54,034 bases of DNA from Phycisphaerae bacterium (GCA_041652575.1 JBAZHC010000018.1:1-54034), one strand, 5' to 3'. Positions 1-9,591 are shown, counted from the stretch's first letter. Notes: generated by a model from the letters alone, not told the origin. Made by a program: numbers and translations.

Positions 1-117
1 ACCATCTAGTGCCATTGCAACAGCACGATATCGATCACGCTGTTTTGCATTTTTTTCGGCACGAGCTTTCGATTTAAGTTTGGCGATGTCTGTTGGTGTA
101 TGCGGCTGTACATTCAT
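1..117 (-). CDS. IS630-family transposase, N-terminal fragment (runs off the window)
   Basis: The minus strand reads 39 codons from an ATG at 117 to the window edge without a stop. The visible part is a lysine/arginine-rich stretch followed by RDRYRAVAMALDG, which resembles the start of the N-terminal helix-turn-helix of IS630-type (Tc1/mariner-like DDE) transposases. The catalytic domain would lie outside the window, so it is not known whether the element is intact. A possible promoter sits upstream on the minus strand (TTGCGC, 17-nt spacer, CATAGT). I could not fix the terminal inverted repeat. Family placement rests on a short stretch. Confidence 0.55.
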   Translation of the reverse strand, partial: MNVQPHTPTDIAKLKSKARAEKNAKQRDRYRAVAMALDG

Positions 118-294
118 GGCAAATTTCTTTTTAGGACAACTATGCCATAAGTTATACGATAGCGCAAGTCTTATTTTCTGGCGCGCGAAAATTTATTGGA
201 ATGCGTATAATCAGTGATTAATAAATTCGTGCCTTTACCTGCCCATCCGTAGTTCCTTAGGGACGAAGGTGGGTGGCTATTTCCGCGCAAAGGA

Positions 295-325
295 AAGGCC
301 AAAGGGCATTAGGCCCTTTGGCCTT
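295..325 (-). terminator. Rho-independent terminator of the 23S-5S operon
   Basis: A perfect 13-bp inverted repeat (arms 295-307 and 313-325) with a 5-nt loop lies just past the 3' end of the 5S gene. On the minus strand it is followed by a T-rich stretch, as expected for an intrinsic terminator that ends the rRNA transcript. Confidence 0.85.
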
Positions 326-330
326 AATAA

Positions 331-439
331 TCCTGGCGATGACCTACTCTCGCCCCGAAAGACTACCATCGGCCTGGCGGGCTTAGCTTCTGAGTTCGGA
401 ATGGGATCAGGCGTTTCCCCGCCAGTATAGTCACCAGGA
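331..439 (-). rRNA. rrf: 5S ribosomal RNA
   Basis: The minus strand carries a 109-nt sequence whose two ends are complementary (TCCTGG... and ...CCAGGA), with the conserved internal CCGAACTC and GTAGTC motifs of bacterial 5S rRNA. It lies about 110 nt downstream of the 23S 3' end and directly before the terminator, the normal order of an rRNA operon. Ends are set by the terminal stem and could shift by a few bases. Confidence 0.95.
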
Positions 440-548
440 AGTTCGTTAATTTGAAATCTGAAATTTTAGATTTCAAATCGTAATATTGTAATAGCGTAGA
501 CGTTCAATTGTCTGTCATTATGTTAAAACCAATATCAGTAAATGATTG

Positions 549-3486
<2,938 letters not shown>

Positions 3487-3581
3487 TCAATCAAAAACTG
3501 ATTAAAGGTTTTTTCATAATGGCGCTTGGTGAAAGTTGTGTTAAAAATACACAACCCACCTTGAGACATCTACGCTATTTA

Positions 3582-3595
3582 CTTTTTAAAGAGCG
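3582..3595 (-). promoter_or_regulatory. boxA-like antitermination element between tRNA-Ala and 23S
   Basis: The minus strand reads CGCTCTTTAAAAAG about 100 nt before the 23S 5' end. This is close to the bacterial boxA consensus (TGCTCTTTAACA) bound by NusB/NusE. A boxA before 23S is known from rRNA operons of other bacteria; here it agrees with the second copy in the leader at 4083. Confidence 0.6.
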
Positions 3596-3714
3596 GTAAT
3601 TAACAACCCCTCGACAATGCTCGGAGCCGTTATACTGCTTTATGTCCGTTTTCGTCCCGAAAGGGGACTTCGACGAGACAACCCTTACTCATCGCTTTCG
3701 CTTTGAGCAAAGAA

Positions 3715-3787
3715 TGGAGATGACAGGGATCGAACCTGCAACCTCCGGCTTGCAAAGCCGGCGCTCTCCCAGTTGAGCTACATCCCC
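3715..3787 (-). tRNA. tRNA-Ala (anticodon TGC)
   Basis: A 73-nt cloverleaf on the minus strand: acceptor GGGGATG pairs with the 3' CATCTCC side (one wobble), D arm AGCTC, anticodon stem-loop CCGGC-TTTGCAA-GCCGG giving TGC, T arm with GGTTCGATCC. The 3' CCA is not encoded. Ala(TGC) is one of the two standard spacer tRNAs of bacterial rRNA operons. Confidence 0.95.
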
Positions 3788-3794
3788 GAACCGC

Positions 3795-3937
3795 TTGGCG
3801 GAAATCCGAAGCACAAAATCCGAAATTCCAAACAAATTCAAAATCCTGATTTTCAAACGCTCAAAAAGTTTTGAACATTCGAGTTTTGGTAATTTGATAT
3901 TGTTTCGGATTTAGATATTCGAGTTTCGAATTTTCTA
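3795..3937. repeat. Interspersed AT-rich, near-palindromic TTCG/CGAA repeat, copy 1
   Basis: The spacer between tRNA-Ala and tRNA-Ile is filled by an imperfect inverted repeat rich in ATCCGAA and TTCGAAT/TTCGGAT units. Its centre carries GTTTTGAACATT, followed by TTGGTAATT and GATATTGTTTCG. The same centre and flanks recur at 7243-7380, which marks this as a dispersed non-coding repeat family able to fold into a long hairpin. I see no reading frame in it. Confidence 0.75.
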
Positions 3938-3943
3938 AACCAG

Positions 3944-4018
3944 TGGGCCCGGGAAGAGTCGAACTTCCGACCTTGCGCTTATCAGGCGCACGCTCTAACC
4001 AACTGAGCTACGAGCCCA
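3944..4018 (-). tRNA. tRNA-Ile (anticodon GAT)
   Basis: A 75-nt cloverleaf on the minus strand: acceptor TGGGCTC with GGGCCCA at the 3' side, D arm AGCTCAGTTGGTTAGAGC, anticodon loop CTGATAA giving GAT, T arm AGTTCGACTC. The 3' CCA after the discriminator is not encoded. It is the first gene of the tRNA-23S-5S transcript. Confidence 0.95.
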
Positions 4019-4082
4019 AAACCCCAAAAACGCGGGTCTTGTAAAAGCCGTTGTTCGGACTCAATTGAACCGTATTCTAATA

Positions 4083-4095
4083 CTTTTTAAAGAAC
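4083..4095 (-). promoter_or_regulatory. boxA-like element in the rRNA leader
   Basis: The minus strand reads GTTCTTTAAAAAG in the leader between the promoter at 4300-4328 and tRNA-Ile. It matches the boxA-like sequence before 23S (3582-3595) in its CTTTAAAAAG core, supporting antitermination of this operon. Confidence 0.5.
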
Positions 4096-4299
4096 TTTTG
4101 TCCTCAAAAACAAGGACAAACAAAAATGCCGCTGTACCTAACTGCCAGCGACATTGCGATAGACGAGAGATAGTAATTACTTACTTATCAGCAGTCAAGG
4201 ACAAAAATTAACGATTTTTAAAATTTTTCGCAAATTTTCTCCGAAATTACTTCCGCCACCAAAACACAACGTGATTGCCAACCACATTGCAATTTAGCA

Positions 4300-4328
4300 A
4301 TGATATATCAGCCCAAATACATAGTCAA
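4300..4328 (-). promoter_or_regulatory. Promoter of the tRNA-23S-5S operon
   Basis: On the minus strand TTGACT (4323-4328) and TATCAT (4300-4305) are separated by exactly 17 nt. It lies about 280 nt before tRNA-Ile. No other comparable promoter lies between it and the tRNA, and no 16S gene lies upstream, so the 23S operon appears to have its own start. Confidence 0.65.
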
Positions 4329-4731
4329 GCAATTATTTTAAATAATTTTGTAGCCAAAAACACATTATAATATAAACAAAAGAAGATGTAGAATGTATAG
4401 TGCTGGAATAGGGGATAAGGGATAGGGTACAGGGTTTAGGGGATAGGACGTAGAACACAGTACACAGAACACAGAATATCGAAATCCTCCCTTCGGGCAA
4501 ATCCAAATAACCAAAATTCAGAATAACTCACACGTCGGACTTTTAATGAACGTGAAACGGCTGCGTAAAACTTAACCGCGGATGACGCGGATTTATTTAG
4601 CCACAGAGTTCACAGAGACCACAGAGAAAAGCTTTAGACACGGATTAACACGGACGAACACCGTTTCTCACCACGAAGAACGGAGGGCGACACGAAGGAT
4701 TGCTTCAACTAAACAGTTCTGCGAACCGTTT

Positions 4732-4815
4732 AAATTCAGATTAATCGACCTGCTCTACCCCGCAGTTTCCTTCAGAAACTAAACGCGGGGCCTCGCAGTT
4801 CTCAAATCTGAATTT
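4732..4815. repeat. Nested inverted repeat (hairpin-forming)
   Basis: The outer arms AAATTCAGATT (4732-4742) and AATCTGAATTT (4805-4815) are perfect complements. Inside them CCCCGC (4758-4763) pairs with GCGGGG (4785-4790) and GTTTC (4765-4769) with GAAAC (4775-4779). The nesting suggests a selected RNA or DNA hairpin or a miniature mobile element; I cannot tell which. Confidence 0.55.
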
Positions 4816-4859
4816 TTGCCGATTATATCAGCAAAGTTGAAGCAATAAAATCTATTCCA

Positions 4860-4937
4860 CTATGCTCGTATACAGTGGCGTAAGCCATCTCCTGACGATA
4901 TACTGCCCCGCCAGAGGCGGGCAAGATACGAGCATAG
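4860..4937. repeat. Inverted repeat with 12-bp perfect arms
   Basis: CTATGCTCGTAT (4860-4871) and ATACGAGCATAG (4926-4937) are perfect reverse complements. The 54-nt interior holds a second GC-rich hairpin, CCCGCC-AGA-GGCGGG (4907-4921). The size and symmetry fit a MITE-like element or a structured RNA. No reading frame of note is enclosed. Confidence 0.55.
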
Positions 4938-5063
4938 ATAGCTGGATATTTTTTTAGATAGGAATACCTAATGGCATTAATTTTGAATTTGAAAAAATTA
5001 GTATGGTGTCCCCGGATTATGGGATTACGGATTAGGCCTGATTAGGATTAAGGTGTCCCCTTA

Positions 5064-6464
5064 TCAATATCTGGTGTCTACCAAATAACCTGTTTTTCCA
5101 AAACATTGATTTCCATATTTATCTTTATGTATATTTAAATCAGAATTCATTTTGTTTCTGGAAAATCTTTTCTGACACATAGGACATTGGTAAATATAAG
5201 TAGGCCCATATCCGCCTAAAGAAAACGATTTTATAGAAACATGCCTTCCTTTTCTCACACTTATTTGGCGTTTACTAAATGGTTTACCAAAATAAGAGTT
5301 TTTTGCTGACTCTCCTGCCTTTGATAATTCCACTTCATATCTTGGCTCAAATTTTTTATCTGTTGGTCTGATTTCTTGGATGTTAGTGTGCACAAATGAT
5401 TTGATGGATGGTCCAGATGTTCTTCCACCAGTTGTATCGTAAACATAGAAGTATTCTCTGGCAACACCATCTTTTCGTTGTTTGTAAACTAAAGAATACG
5501 GCTCTACCATTCTTTGGATGCCATCATAAACAATCTCTATCATTGTCATATTTGTTCCAGCATCTAAAATGATATTTCTAAATTCAGGCGGAAAGAAGGC
5601 ATGTTCCCCTCTCCCTTCGGGAAAGTTAGCAAACAGTTCGGCGATATGTTCCATAAACCGGCCAACCGCTGCTTCAAAATCGATTATTGCACCTTTTGGA
5701 CATACAAGATACTTTTGCCATAAACCTTTTATTATTTGAAATGGCAAGTTAAGTAATAGGCCTTTTAGAAATCCGGGGCTTCTTTCAAAAATTGTTACTT
5801 TTAAAAGAGTTGAAACTATTTCTGCACGTTGTATTTCGATGCCAGTATCAAAGAATATCCAGAAAACATAGTCATATAAATCAGCAGAATGTCGTCTTTG
5901 CAATAGGCATTTTAGTTTTGAAGCTAATACTTCTTCCAGTTTTAAGCACTTTATTTCTGTCTTGCATTTTTGGTAATCAGAATATGGATGAATGATAAAT
6001 CTCTTTTGAGTAGGAAGATAAATTCGGTCATATTGTGTTATATCCAAAGAAACTCTGATAGTGAATTTGCCTTCAGTTCCATAGAAATCTTTGAAGTACA
6101 AGCGAACATCGTAAGCCTTTTTCTCGCGATCCACGCCTTTTTTGTCTTGGACTACATTTTTGTCTTTTACAAAAATTACACCAGATGCTTCTTGAGCAAA
6201 ATCACAAACCTTGTTGAGTTCCGTTTTGAGAAAATCCTCGGTAAGTGGTGTTTGTGTAGTAAAATCCAAGTCATTTGAATATCGCGTATTTTCAAAATAA
6301 GCTTTTCTAAGACAATTACCACCTTTTAGAATCAGGATATCCTTTAGGTCTGATACTGTGTAGATACCAGCAAGAATCCATCCAAATACATAATCTCGTT
6401 GCACATCTGAAGTATGAATTTCAAACTCTTTAGACTTTTGAATAATTTCGTCTTTATCAATCAT
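5064..6464 (-). CDS. AbiEii/AbiGii-type nucleotidyltransferase with WYL-like region and C-terminal zinc finger
   Basis: 466 aa. The N-terminal half is a DNA polymerase beta-like nucleotidyltransferase of the AbiEii/AbiGii toxin family: LKGGNCLRK (residues 46-54) followed by RYSNDLDF (61-68, with D65 and D67), and the family-typical KLEEVLASKL...DLYD at about 175-198. AbiEii toxins work in abortive infection, and relatives add nucleotides to tRNA. Residues about 306-380 resemble a WYL-type ligand-sensing region (IVYDG...RMVEPYSLVY...YFYVYDTTGG...FEPRYEVEL). The last 40 residues carry C427, C430, H446 and C454, a probable C2HC zinc finger. Ordinary AbiEii proteins are shorter, about 300 aa, and lack these parts. 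No AbiEi-type antitoxin lies beside it; the only neighbour in the same operon is a 37-codon ORF ending 11 nt upstream. The nucleotidyltransferase call is firm and the WYL call is a judgement by eye. Confidence 0.8.
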   Translation of the reverse strand: MIDKDEIIQKSKEFEIHTSDVQRDYVFGWILAGIYTVSDLKDILILKGGNCLRKAYFENTRYSNDLDFTTQTPLTEDFLKTELNKVCDFAQEASGVIFVKDKNVVQDKKGVDREKKAYDVRLYFKDFYGTEGKFTIRVSLDITQYDRIYLPTQKRFIIHPYSDYQKCKTEIKCLKLEEVLASKLKCLLQRRHSADLYDYVFWIFFDTGIEIQRAEIVSTLLKVTIFERSPGFLKGLLLNLPFQIIKGLWQKYLVCPKGAIIDFEAAVGRFMEHIAELFANFPEGRGEHAFFPPEFRNIILDAGTNMTMIEIVYDGIQRMVEPYSLVYKQRKDGVAREYFYVYDTTGGRTSGPSIKSFVHTNIQEIRPTDKKFEPRYEVELSKAGESAKNSYFGKPFSKRQISVRKGRHVSIKSFSLGGYGPTYIYQCPMCQKRFSRNKMNSDLNIHKDKYGNQCFGKTGYLVDTRY

Positions 6465-6475
6465 TGGAGTATCTA

Positions 6476-6589
6476 TTAATTCTTTTTCGACCTCTTAATA
6501 TTTTGAACGATAGCCGTTCTTTTATGGTGTCGAGCTTTGTTGACAGTCATAAATTTTCCTGTAATTGCGCTTCTGCCGATTCTTGTCAT
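6476..6589 (-). CDS. Small basic protein (37 aa) preceding the AbiEii-type gene
   Basis: An ATG at 6587-6589 with an AAAGGA ribosome-binding site about 9 nt upstream opens a 37-codon frame that ends 11 nt before the AbiEii-type start. The product is strongly basic, with the segment SAITGKFMTVNKARHH. It resembles small conserved proteins with an S-x-x-TG-x-F-V...A...H-P/K-x-T pattern found next to toxin or plasmid genes. I do not know its function. The spacing, strand and good ribosome-binding site suggest co-expression with the nucleotidyltransferase, so a regulator or antitoxin role is possible but unproven. Confidence 0.55.
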   Translation of the reverse strand: MTRIGRSAITGKFMTVNKARHHKRTAIVQNIKRSKKN

Positions 6590-7242
6590 TTCAAAATTCC
6601 TTTCAAATATTAAATTTTCCTAATAGGCGCACACATCGTACGCACTTTAAAATCTGACCTTTCGGAAATGGAAATCGGTGTGTCGAAATACTCTGTTCAT
6701 ACGGAACAAAATCAGGCATCGCGGACCTCGCATTTCGCGAGTCGTTTTTTTAGTTTTTTATATCCTGAGGCGCAGAACCAATGATGCAATTGATAATCCT
6801 AAGATGCAAACAATGTGCCAGTTTTTTGCCGTTAAAGATACTAAAAAACATATTTTCCGTAACTATTTATAAAATAAGTGGATATAAAATACACTAAAAC
6901 AGGAGATGGCTTTTTTGAAAGAGATTTAAGCTGTCAATGTGGCAATTTTCGATGAAATTTGTGTCAATATGGCAGAAATATAGGACGATTACAAGACTTT
7001 CCCGCCTTCCGATGTCTCCTCAACTAAACCCTATACCCTGAACCCTGTACCTAAACCCTACTTCCCTTGTCCGAATAGTCAAAAGCGCGCAATAAAAAAA
7101 TTGCGCAAATGTGAAAAATAAGATTTTTCCAAAATTTTTATCTCCTAGTCTAATAAGCACTTACGATTTTCGCCTAAAAAATTTTCTCAAAAAGTTCGTC
7201 AAAACTGCGCAAGTTTTCCCTATATATGGAAGCCCATATAAA
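6590..7242. other. Intergenic stretch with repeats, no convincing gene
   Basis: I find no supportable gene. The segment holds a sigma-54-like site (6805-6820), a twice-repeated TGTCAATRTGGCA motif (6932-6944 and 6962-6974, 30 bp apart), degenerate CCCTA-type repeats (about 7023-7064) that are the opposite-strand counterpart of those at 4410-4450, and a hairpin at 7214-7248 (arms starting TTTTCCC and ending GGGAAA). Frames of 60-64 codons occur but have no ribosome-binding site or recognisable content. Confidence 0.55.
6805..6820 (-). promoter_or_regulatory. Possible sigma-54 (-24/-12) promoter
   Basis: The minus strand reads TGGCACATTGTTTGCA, matching the sigma-54 consensus TGGCAC-N5-TTGCW in both elements and spacing. 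The next minus-strand genes are the 37-codon ORF (start 6589) and the AbiEii-type gene, about 215 nt downstream. Chance occurrence cannot be excluded, and no enhancer-binding protein gene is nearby. Confidence 0.35.
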
Positions 7243-7380
7243 GGGAAATTCGAAATCCGAATATCGAAATTCGAGACAAATTCAAAATTCTAATTCCTCA
7301 ATATTCCAAACGGTTTTGAACATTTGAAATTTGGTAATTCGATATTGTTTCGAGTTTCGGGTTTAGTGCTTCGAATTTAA
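7243..7380. repeat. Interspersed AT-rich, near-palindromic TTCG/CGAA repeat, copy 2
   Basis: This is the second copy of the repeat found between the two spacer tRNAs (3795-3937). It shares the ACAAATTCAAAAT, GTTTTGAACATT, TTTGGTAATT and GATATTGTTTCG blocks in the same order, within CGAA- and TTCG-rich arms. It ends about 15 nt before the start of the HNH-AP2 gene, so it may have travelled with, or served as target for, that gene. Confidence 0.75.
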
Positions 7381-7395
7381 CTAAAAGAGGACTTT

Positions 7396-8004
7396 ATGCA
7401 AAAAGGTTATTTACCATACTATTATCCGGATTTTGTAATGCGAATATGCGTGTGGATATTGCTGCGCTATCGAAAAATCCGGTACGGCCATCCATTCCGG
7501 CGAATAAAACTTACACAAAACCAGTACGCAATTGTTGACCCCCAAGATTTCGAGATATTAAATTTATTCAAATGGTGCGCCGTAAAAGATTATGAAACTT
7601 TCTACGCGATACGATACTCGCGGAAGGGAAATAAAAAAACTACAGTAAAAATGCACAGGCAAATAATGAACGCAAAGGAAAATGAGATTGTCGATCATAT
7701 AAACCATAACGGACTCGATAATCGAAGTGTAAATCTTCGAATCGCAACGGCATCACAAAATAACGCCAACAGCAGAAGGGGAATGAACAGGGGAAAGTCG
7801 AAATACAAGGGAGTCTGGCGGGATGAAAGGGCGGGCAAATGGCGGGCAGGGATAAAACATAACGGGAAACGCATACATCTGGGAATGTTCGATGACGAGA
7901 TTGAAGCGGCAAAGGCTTATGACAGGGCGGCAGGGCTCTATCACGGAAAATTTGCAGTATTGAACTTTCCGGCCGATGAGCGAAAATGTTCTGGTTGTGC
8001 TTAA
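7396..8004 (+). CDS. HNH endonuclease with C-terminal AP2 DNA-binding domain
   Basis: 202 aa, started by AGAGGA eight nt before the ATG. Residues about 85-115 carry the HNH core (MHRQIM... VDHINHNGLDNRSVNLR), with the H-N-x-x-D-N-R pattern of intron-type homing endonucleases. Residues about 135-191 form an AP2/ERF-type DNA-binding domain (SKYKGVWRDERAGKWRA...AAKAYDRAAGLYHG...LNFP). HNH-AP2 proteins are usually homing endonucleases that move with introns, inteins or as free genes. Here the gene stands alone between a dispersed repeat and tadA, so it appears to be a free-standing mobile endonuclease. The first 35 residues are basic and hydrophobic and have no recognised function. Confidence 0.9.
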   Translation: MQKGYLPYYYPDFVMRICVWILLRYRKIRYGHPFRRIKLTQNQYAIVDPQDFEILNLFKWCAVKDYETFYAIRYSRKGNKKTTVKMHRQIMNAKENEIVDHINHNGLDNRSVNLRIATASQNNANSRRGMNRGKSKYKGVWRDERAGKWRAGIKHNGKRIHLGMFDDEIEAAKAYDRAAGLYHGKFAVLNFPADERKCSGCA

Positions 8005-8056
8005 AAGCAATTATTGGTGGGGCTCTTAAGGATTGAGTTGTTCCGCTTTTGGCGGC

Positions 8057-8533
8057 TTAGAATTCTTTATCGTTGCGTTCTCTTTTTGTGCGGAAGAAGT
8101 CCTGCAGTATTTTCGAGCAGTCTTCGGCGAGTATTCCTTTGGTTATTTCGACTCTGTGGTTGAGTCGTTTATCCTGTACGATATTATACAGGCTTCCGCA
8201 TGCTCCTGCCTTTGGGTCGTCGCAGCCGAATACCAATCTATCTATTCTGGCCAGTACTAAAGCTCCAGCGCACATCGCGCACGGTTCGAGAGTAACGTAG
8301 ATTGTGCAGTTATGCAGCCGCCAGTGGCCGATATGTTCCGATGCGGCTGTTAGTGCGATTATTTCTGCGTGTGCGGTTGGGTCGTTGAGCTGGTGCCGCT
8401 GGTTTCGGCCTTTAGCTATGATTTGGTTTTCGTGTACGATGACTGCACCGACGGGCACATCGCCGTTTTCAAGGGCGACGTATGCCTGGTCGATTGCCGC
8501 TTTCATAAATTGCTGGTCTTGTTTTTCGTCCAT
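8057..8533 (-). CDS. tadA: tRNA-specific adenosine deaminase TadA
   Basis: 158 aa, full length for the family. It converts adenosine-34 to inosine in tRNA-Arg(ACG). The zinc site and catalytic residues are present: HAEI (with the proton-shuttle Glu) around residues 56-59 and PCAMCAGA around 83-90, preceded by PVGAVIV. It lies downstream of tRNA-Glu and tRNA-Met on the same strand. The ATG at 8533 has only a weak ribosome-binding site (AGGA about 15 nt upstream). Confidence 0.95.
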   Translation of the reverse strand: MDEKQDQQFMKAAIDQAYVALENGDVPVGAVIVHENQIIAKGRNQRHQLNDPTAHAEIIALTAASEHIGHWRLHNCTIYVTLEPCAMCAGALVLARIDRLVFGCDDPKAGACGSLYNIVQDKRLNHRVEITKGILAEDCSKILQDFFRTKRERNDKEF

Positions 8534-8604
8534 TGTTTTATGATGATTCCTGCTTGTTCAACCGTTCTGCTGCTTGCCTGCTCTATTTTTGCCGGAGGCG
8601 AAAA

Positions 8605-8676
8605 TACCCTCAAGGGGAGTCGAACCCCTGCTGCCGGCTTGAGAAGCCGGTGTCCTAACCACTAGACGATGAGGGC
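8605..8676 (-). tRNA. tRNA-Glu (anticodon CTC)
   Basis: A 72-nt cloverleaf on the minus strand starting GCCCTCATC. The D arm is GTCTAGTGGTTAGGAC, the anticodon stem-loop is CCGGC-TTCTCAA-GCCGG with CTC, and the T arm has GGTTCGACTCC. The acceptor stem has a G-U pair at its first position. It lies 28 nt downstream of tRNA-Met on the same strand. Confidence 0.93.
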
Positions 8677-8711
8677 TAAAAAAAAATAAATGCCAAAATC
8701 GAAAAGTAAAA

Positions 8712-8785
8712 TGGCGGCGGGTGGAGTCGAACCGCCGACCCTGGGCTTATGAATCCCATGCTCTAACCAACTGAGCTACGCCGCC
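8712..8785 (-). tRNA. tRNA-Met (anticodon CAT, elongator type)
   Basis: A 74-nt cloverleaf on the minus strand: acceptor GGCGGCG with CGCCGCC, D arm AGCTCAGTTGGTTAGAGC, anticodon loop TTCATAA giving CAT, T arm CGGTTCGACTC. A Watson-Crick first pair (G1-C72) argues against initiator tRNA. A lysidine-modified tRNA-Ile2 cannot be fully excluded from sequence alone. Confidence 0.88.
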
Positions 8786-8872
8786 ATAATAAACTGTCAA
8801 CAATACGGTTTCAAACTGAGCCATAATGCTATAACAGCCTGTAAATACAATGTTTATGAATATTACCCCGTT

Positions 8873-8915
8873 AATATTCTGCCGCCTGTAAAAGGAGGCA
8901 GAATATTCTTTTTTT
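8873..8915 (+). terminator. Orphan plus-strand Rho-independent terminator
   Basis: Arms 8873-8887 and 8893-8907 form a 15-bp stem with one mismatch, followed by CTTTTTTT on the plus strand. Upstream on that strand there is no gene for almost 900 nt, since tadA and the two tRNAs are transcribed the other way. It could end antisense transcription or an unannotated small RNA in 8786-8872. Confidence 0.65.
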
Positions 8916-9014
8916 CCGGCAAGGCAATATCCGACAGTAATTTACATAAAAAAACGGCATATTTCAATTAGTTTTTGGTAGTCTCAAGGCATATTTAATA
9001 TATAATTCAAAATT

Positions 9015-9485
9015 ATGTCATATTTAGCAGATTATGCCCTGCAGGTCGCAATGCAAATGGAACAGTTGGGCCAGACGTTCTATAAGTCTCTATCGGCCGG
9101 CTGCGGCAACGCGAAAATAGCGGCCCTTGCGGGTCTGCTCGCCCGTGAAGAAGAAAACCATTTTCTGACTTTCGAAAAAATGCGCAACGCCATACCTGCT
9201 GAAGAACGCGGGCCGAAAATGACCGAGGACCAGATTACCGCGGCGGCAGGCAAATTCTACAAACTGATTCTGCCAAGTCCTGCCGATGTCCGCAAAGTCG
9301 CCGACAGCGGTAATGTCGCTAATGCCCTGGATATGGCGATGCAGATGGAATCAGATTCCATCGCTTATTATTCGAGTCTGCTCAGTGTTGTCGGCAGAGA
9401 CGGGGCTATCTTAAAAGCCGTTATTAAAGAAGAGGAAAAACATCTTGCCATTCTTCACGATTACCGCAAACGCATTACCGCTTAA
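9015..9485 (+). CDS. Rubrerythrin/ferritin-like diiron protein
   Basis: 156 aa, a four-helix ferritin-like fold. Candidate diiron ligands are E16, E46 with H49 (EEENH), E112 and E140 with H143 (EEEKH), i.e. the ExxY/ExxH pattern in two repeats. It lacks the C-terminal rubredoxin domain of classical rubrerythrin. Such proteins reduce peroxide in anaerobes. No ribosome-binding site is visible: the ATG follows a TATAAT (9001-9006) by only 8 nt, so the mRNA may be leaderless. Confidence 0.85.
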   Translation: MSYLADYALQVAMQMEQLGQTFYKSLSAGCGNAKIAALAGLLAREEENHFLTFEKMRNAIPAEERGPKMTEDQITAAAGKFYKLILPSPADVRKVADSGNVANALDMAMQMESDSIAYYSSLLSVVGRDGAILKAVIKEEEKHLAILHDYRKRITA

Positions 9486-9591
9486 CCGTGTCATAAATTC
9501 GGAAGCTAAATAATTTTTAATTACCCCTCGCCGCCGAATAAATCTCCCTGCGCTGCCGCCTGGGCTCTGAAGCCTTAATCATTTATTAAAC

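Larger units (their letters stand above)
4329..5063. other. Non-coding stretch of degenerate intergenic repeats
   Basis: I see no gene here. The stretch holds several kinds of short degenerate repeats: tandem GGGATA/GGGTTTAGG units (about 4410-4450), a CACAGA-type array (4452-4475 and 4600-4630), GCGGATxxCGCGGATTT-type units (4575-4595), and two copies of GGTGTCCCC (5005-5013 and 5052-5060). Such arrays are common between genes in large planctomycete-type genomes. Two structured inverted repeats in the middle are listed separately. Confidence 0.6.

Noticed and set aside
6678..6872. 64-codon frame upstream of the AbiEii locus
   Set aside because: It has no ribosome-binding site, covers the sigma-54-like site on the other strand, and has no family resemblance.
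7111..7293. 60-codon frame before the HNH-AP2 gene
   Set aside because: It consists partly of the dispersed repeat and a hairpin and has no ribosome-binding site.
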